This document shows, in pieces, positions 61,690 to 64,000 of a stretch of DNA of 64,000 nucleotides (position 1 is the first letter of the stretch; the number at the start of each line of letters is the position of its first letter). The DNA lies in assembly GCF_003073045.1 (NCBI RefSeq), contig NC_037594.1, positions 20,528,927 to 20,592,926 of the forward strand. The letters are read 5' to 3'. This DNA comes from Pomacea canaliculata (lineage: Eukaryota > Mollusca > Gastropoda > Architaenioglossa > Ampullariidae). Below the pieces are notes generated by a model that saw only the letters and a list, made by a program, of their open reading frames with translations, was not told the origin of the DNA and made no database searches. A program made the translations under genes and the position numbers.

Positions 61690-62650
61690 AGTTTATTCCT
61701 TGTTACTCCTCGGGGCCGCAACAACACCTTGCCAGTGGACCTGCCTTTGGGCAGCCTTCAGAGGGCCCATGTGGTACGACGTCATTTGCCTCCCGTTCTG
61801 CTGTTCTTTTCCAAGTCTGCTTTGGTCTCCCAACTCTCCTCTTCCCCTGAGGGTTCCAGTCAAGTGCCTGCCTATCAATGGTGTCAGCTGGTTTGCACAG
61901 GGTGTGTCCGATCCAGCCTTATTTGCACTTTTTGATGTCTTGGCTAGTGGCATTCTGGTTGGTTCTATTCCACAGGCTGCTGTTGGAGATCTTGTCAGGC
62001 CATCTTATTCCTAGAAAATGGCATAGGCGTCGGTTGGTAAAGGTCTGGAGCTTGTTGTTGATGGTGTTTGTCGCTCTCCCCGTTTCAGAACCATACTGTA
62101 GGACTGCCTTCACAATGGTGTTGAAGATGTGGATCTTACTGTAGAAGGATAATGCTCGGGAGTTCCAGATGGGGCGTAGGTTGTTGAAAGCATGCCTGGC
62201 CTTGTTGATACAGATTTTCGATGTCATCGTCCCCTCCACCATCCATGTTGACAATGCTCCCCAGATACACGAAGTGATCTGTTTCCAGGATGCTCTCTAC
62301 ATGAAGTTGGATTGGGAGTTCCTGCTTGTTGTTTATTCTCATCACTTCAATCATCTTTCTGTTGACCTTTAAGACAGTCTTCTTCACTTCCTCTGCTAGC
62401 TTGCTCAGTTTGGTTTGTGCATTCTGCTGCTGAGAGGAGGCTAATGTCATCTGCAAAGTCCAGGTCCTCTAGCTATTTGGTGAAGGTCCATTGGCTACCA
62501 GTTTTGTCATTTTGGGTCATCTTGCGTATAATCCAGTCTATGACCATCAGAAAGATTGTTGGTGATCATATGCAACCCTGTCTTATGCCAGTCTTCATTA
62601 CGAAAGGTTTTGTGAGTTTGCTGTTGTAGATAACTTGGTAGGACGAGTAA
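61690..62650 (-). mobile_element. Decayed non-LTR retrotransposon, reverse transcriptase C-terminal part
   Basis: Minus-strand pieces, in order: KTGIRQGC (the conserved QGC of RT domain 4), LDFADDISLLS (catalytic F-x-DD, near 62,440), VYLGSIVNMDGG, KAVLQYGSETGRATNTI, and LCHFLGIRWPD ISN-type C-terminal sequence, then a basic stretch ending near 61,690. The pieces lie in two or three frames with stops, so the copy is inactive. The order and motifs match RT-containing LINEs of the CR1/Jockey-like or RTE-like types; the clade cannot be set by eye. Confidence 0.8.
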
Positions 62651-63943
62651 TATTACTATTGCAGCAACAGTTTTTATGCATACATTTTAATTGATGTCAT
62701 GCCCTTATCTGTTTTTTCCTATTTTGAAAGACATATGAAGGCCTACAGATTATTAAATAATTGTGAGAGTGACCATAAGTGGCATAATTAATGATTACAA
62801 ATGGAAAACTAGTTGTTTTTTTTCCACATTTCTCGATCGTTTATTTATAGGTGTGTGTAACATTTAATTGGACGTTTTTATTAGTCAATATTGATGTGTA
62901 TTAAGTGATGATCTTATGTTTCTCTTGGCAGACACAACAATTTCCTGAAAAGTAAAATGTGTTTTGATTTTCTGTATTATATCAGGAATACAGCAAGTGC
63001 AAGAGGACAAGTGTTAAACTATTTCACTACACTGACACCACCCGTCCTTCCTATATAACTTGAGTCTGTGAAGTGGTAGATTAAAATTGATAATAATATC
63101 ACATTTTGAAGAGTTTGCAAGAGAAATCAGCCCAGACAATGTGGGCTACCCATGCTAGCATACAAGTATTACACTAATATTCTTAAAAATAATTTCCTTA
63201 GCCGTATAGATGTCTGGTTGATATAAATGTGTGAATATTTACCAAAAATTTATTATTTGATACACATTTTACCATATTTTATAGTAATCCAATTTACTAT
63301 ATCTCAAGCAGCTGGCAGGATTCATAAATAGGAGTGGCTTACCTATAGCAATAGTAATGTATTTTGCCTCTATTCTTTGTTTTAGAATTCTTGATCATCA
63401 TTTGAAACAATGCCTTAAATGTAATTATATACCCATCTTAACAGCTTGTACTTTTTAAACTATACACTATTTACCTAGAGCTTTTTTTTCTTTCCATAAA
63501 TAAACATGAACCTATTTATCTTGTATATAAAAAAAAGTTTAATTACATTTGTTAATTCCCTGCTATTTCTCATAATCCATTTATATTATTTTTTTATTAT
63601 TATTAAAATAACCGTGTAAGAATGTATTACTGTAGTTTGAAACAACAACTACTGCCCTTTAAGAAATTCTTCCTTTCATAATTTCGAGTACGCAAAAAGC
63701 AATTAAGTCGCTTCCAAATATATTTTTCTTCTAAGCATTCTTTCGCGTTTTCTATCTAAGCAGGGGACGTAACTAGCTTTACTAAGATCTTTGAATTTGC
63801 TTCCCTTTTTGAGACGTTCGTCTCATTCTTTCGGTCAACGTCTCTAAAGTTTATTTCGTCATAACATTTGAAATTTAATGCGTTGAGCAAAGGAATTTGG
63901 TAACATTTCATTTAACGGTTCGGTTATTGATACAAATATAAAT
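62651..63943. other. AT-rich spacer, no gene seen
   Basis: About 1.3 kb of AT-rich sequence with T-runs (for example 63,486 and 63,589) and no convincing coding exon. The last 200 bases may be the 5' region of the gene at 63,944. Confidence 0.5.
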
Positions 63944-64000
63944 ATGGCATCGATGTCTGCTGAAACGCAACAGGAATCGAGGGAAGATGTTCCTGGTCTC
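63944..64000 (+). CDS. Possible first exon of a further gene, cut by the window edge
   Basis: An ATG in good context (A at -3, G at +4) opens 19 codons reading MASMSAETQQESREDVPGL, a polar, coding-like N-terminus, still open at the end of the window. The preceding sequence is more complex and CpG-containing than the spacer. The protein cannot be identified from this short stretch. Confidence 0.4.
   Translation, partial: MASMSAETQQESREDVPGL

Overview
The window is animal nuclear DNA, most likely from a gastropod or other mollusc. The genes have many small exons with GT-AG introns. Between them lie AT-rich sequence, microsatellites, tRNA-derived SINEs, 5'-truncated LINEs ending in a mollusc-type tail, and hAT-like DNA elements. 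The mollusc assignment is inference from gene structure and repeat style. No bacterial operon, CRISPR array or viral gene was seen.

Layout. (1) Positions 2,270-32,606, minus strand: a K+-dependent Na+/Ca2+ exchanger closest to SLC24A5/NCKX5. Eleven coding exons join in consistent phase to 562 codons plus stop, and the first intron is about 18 kb. (2) Positions 32.6-49.6 kb: a long stretch with no gene I can support, holding SINEs, microsatellites, a dispersed repeat present twice, and a poly(A) insertion with a clear target-site duplication. (3) Positions 49,635-58,236, minus strand: the splicing factor SLU7 in 14 coding exons, with a one-base frame problem right after its zinc knuckle and two transposon remnants in its introns. 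(4) Positions 59,132-59,844, minus strand: a possible unnamed two-exon gene. (5) Positions 60,094-61,154, plus strand: YBEY endoribonuclease in three exons (167 aa). (6) Positions 61.7-62.65 kb: a decayed non-LTR reverse transcriptase, minus strand. (7) From 63,944 to the edge: a possible first exon of another plus-strand gene.

The genes are unrelated: ion exchange on internal membranes, step-2 pre-mRNA splicing, and (mitochondrial) RNA processing. They do not form a pathway. YBEY and the candidate gene start head to head about 250 bp apart over CpG-rich sequence with NRF1-like and YY1-like motifs, so a shared bidirectional promoter is plausible. I found no clearly new multi-gene system. The most unusual observations are two minisatellites built on or against 3' splice sites of the exchanger gene, the frame break in SLU7, and the unrecognised candidate gene beside YBEY.
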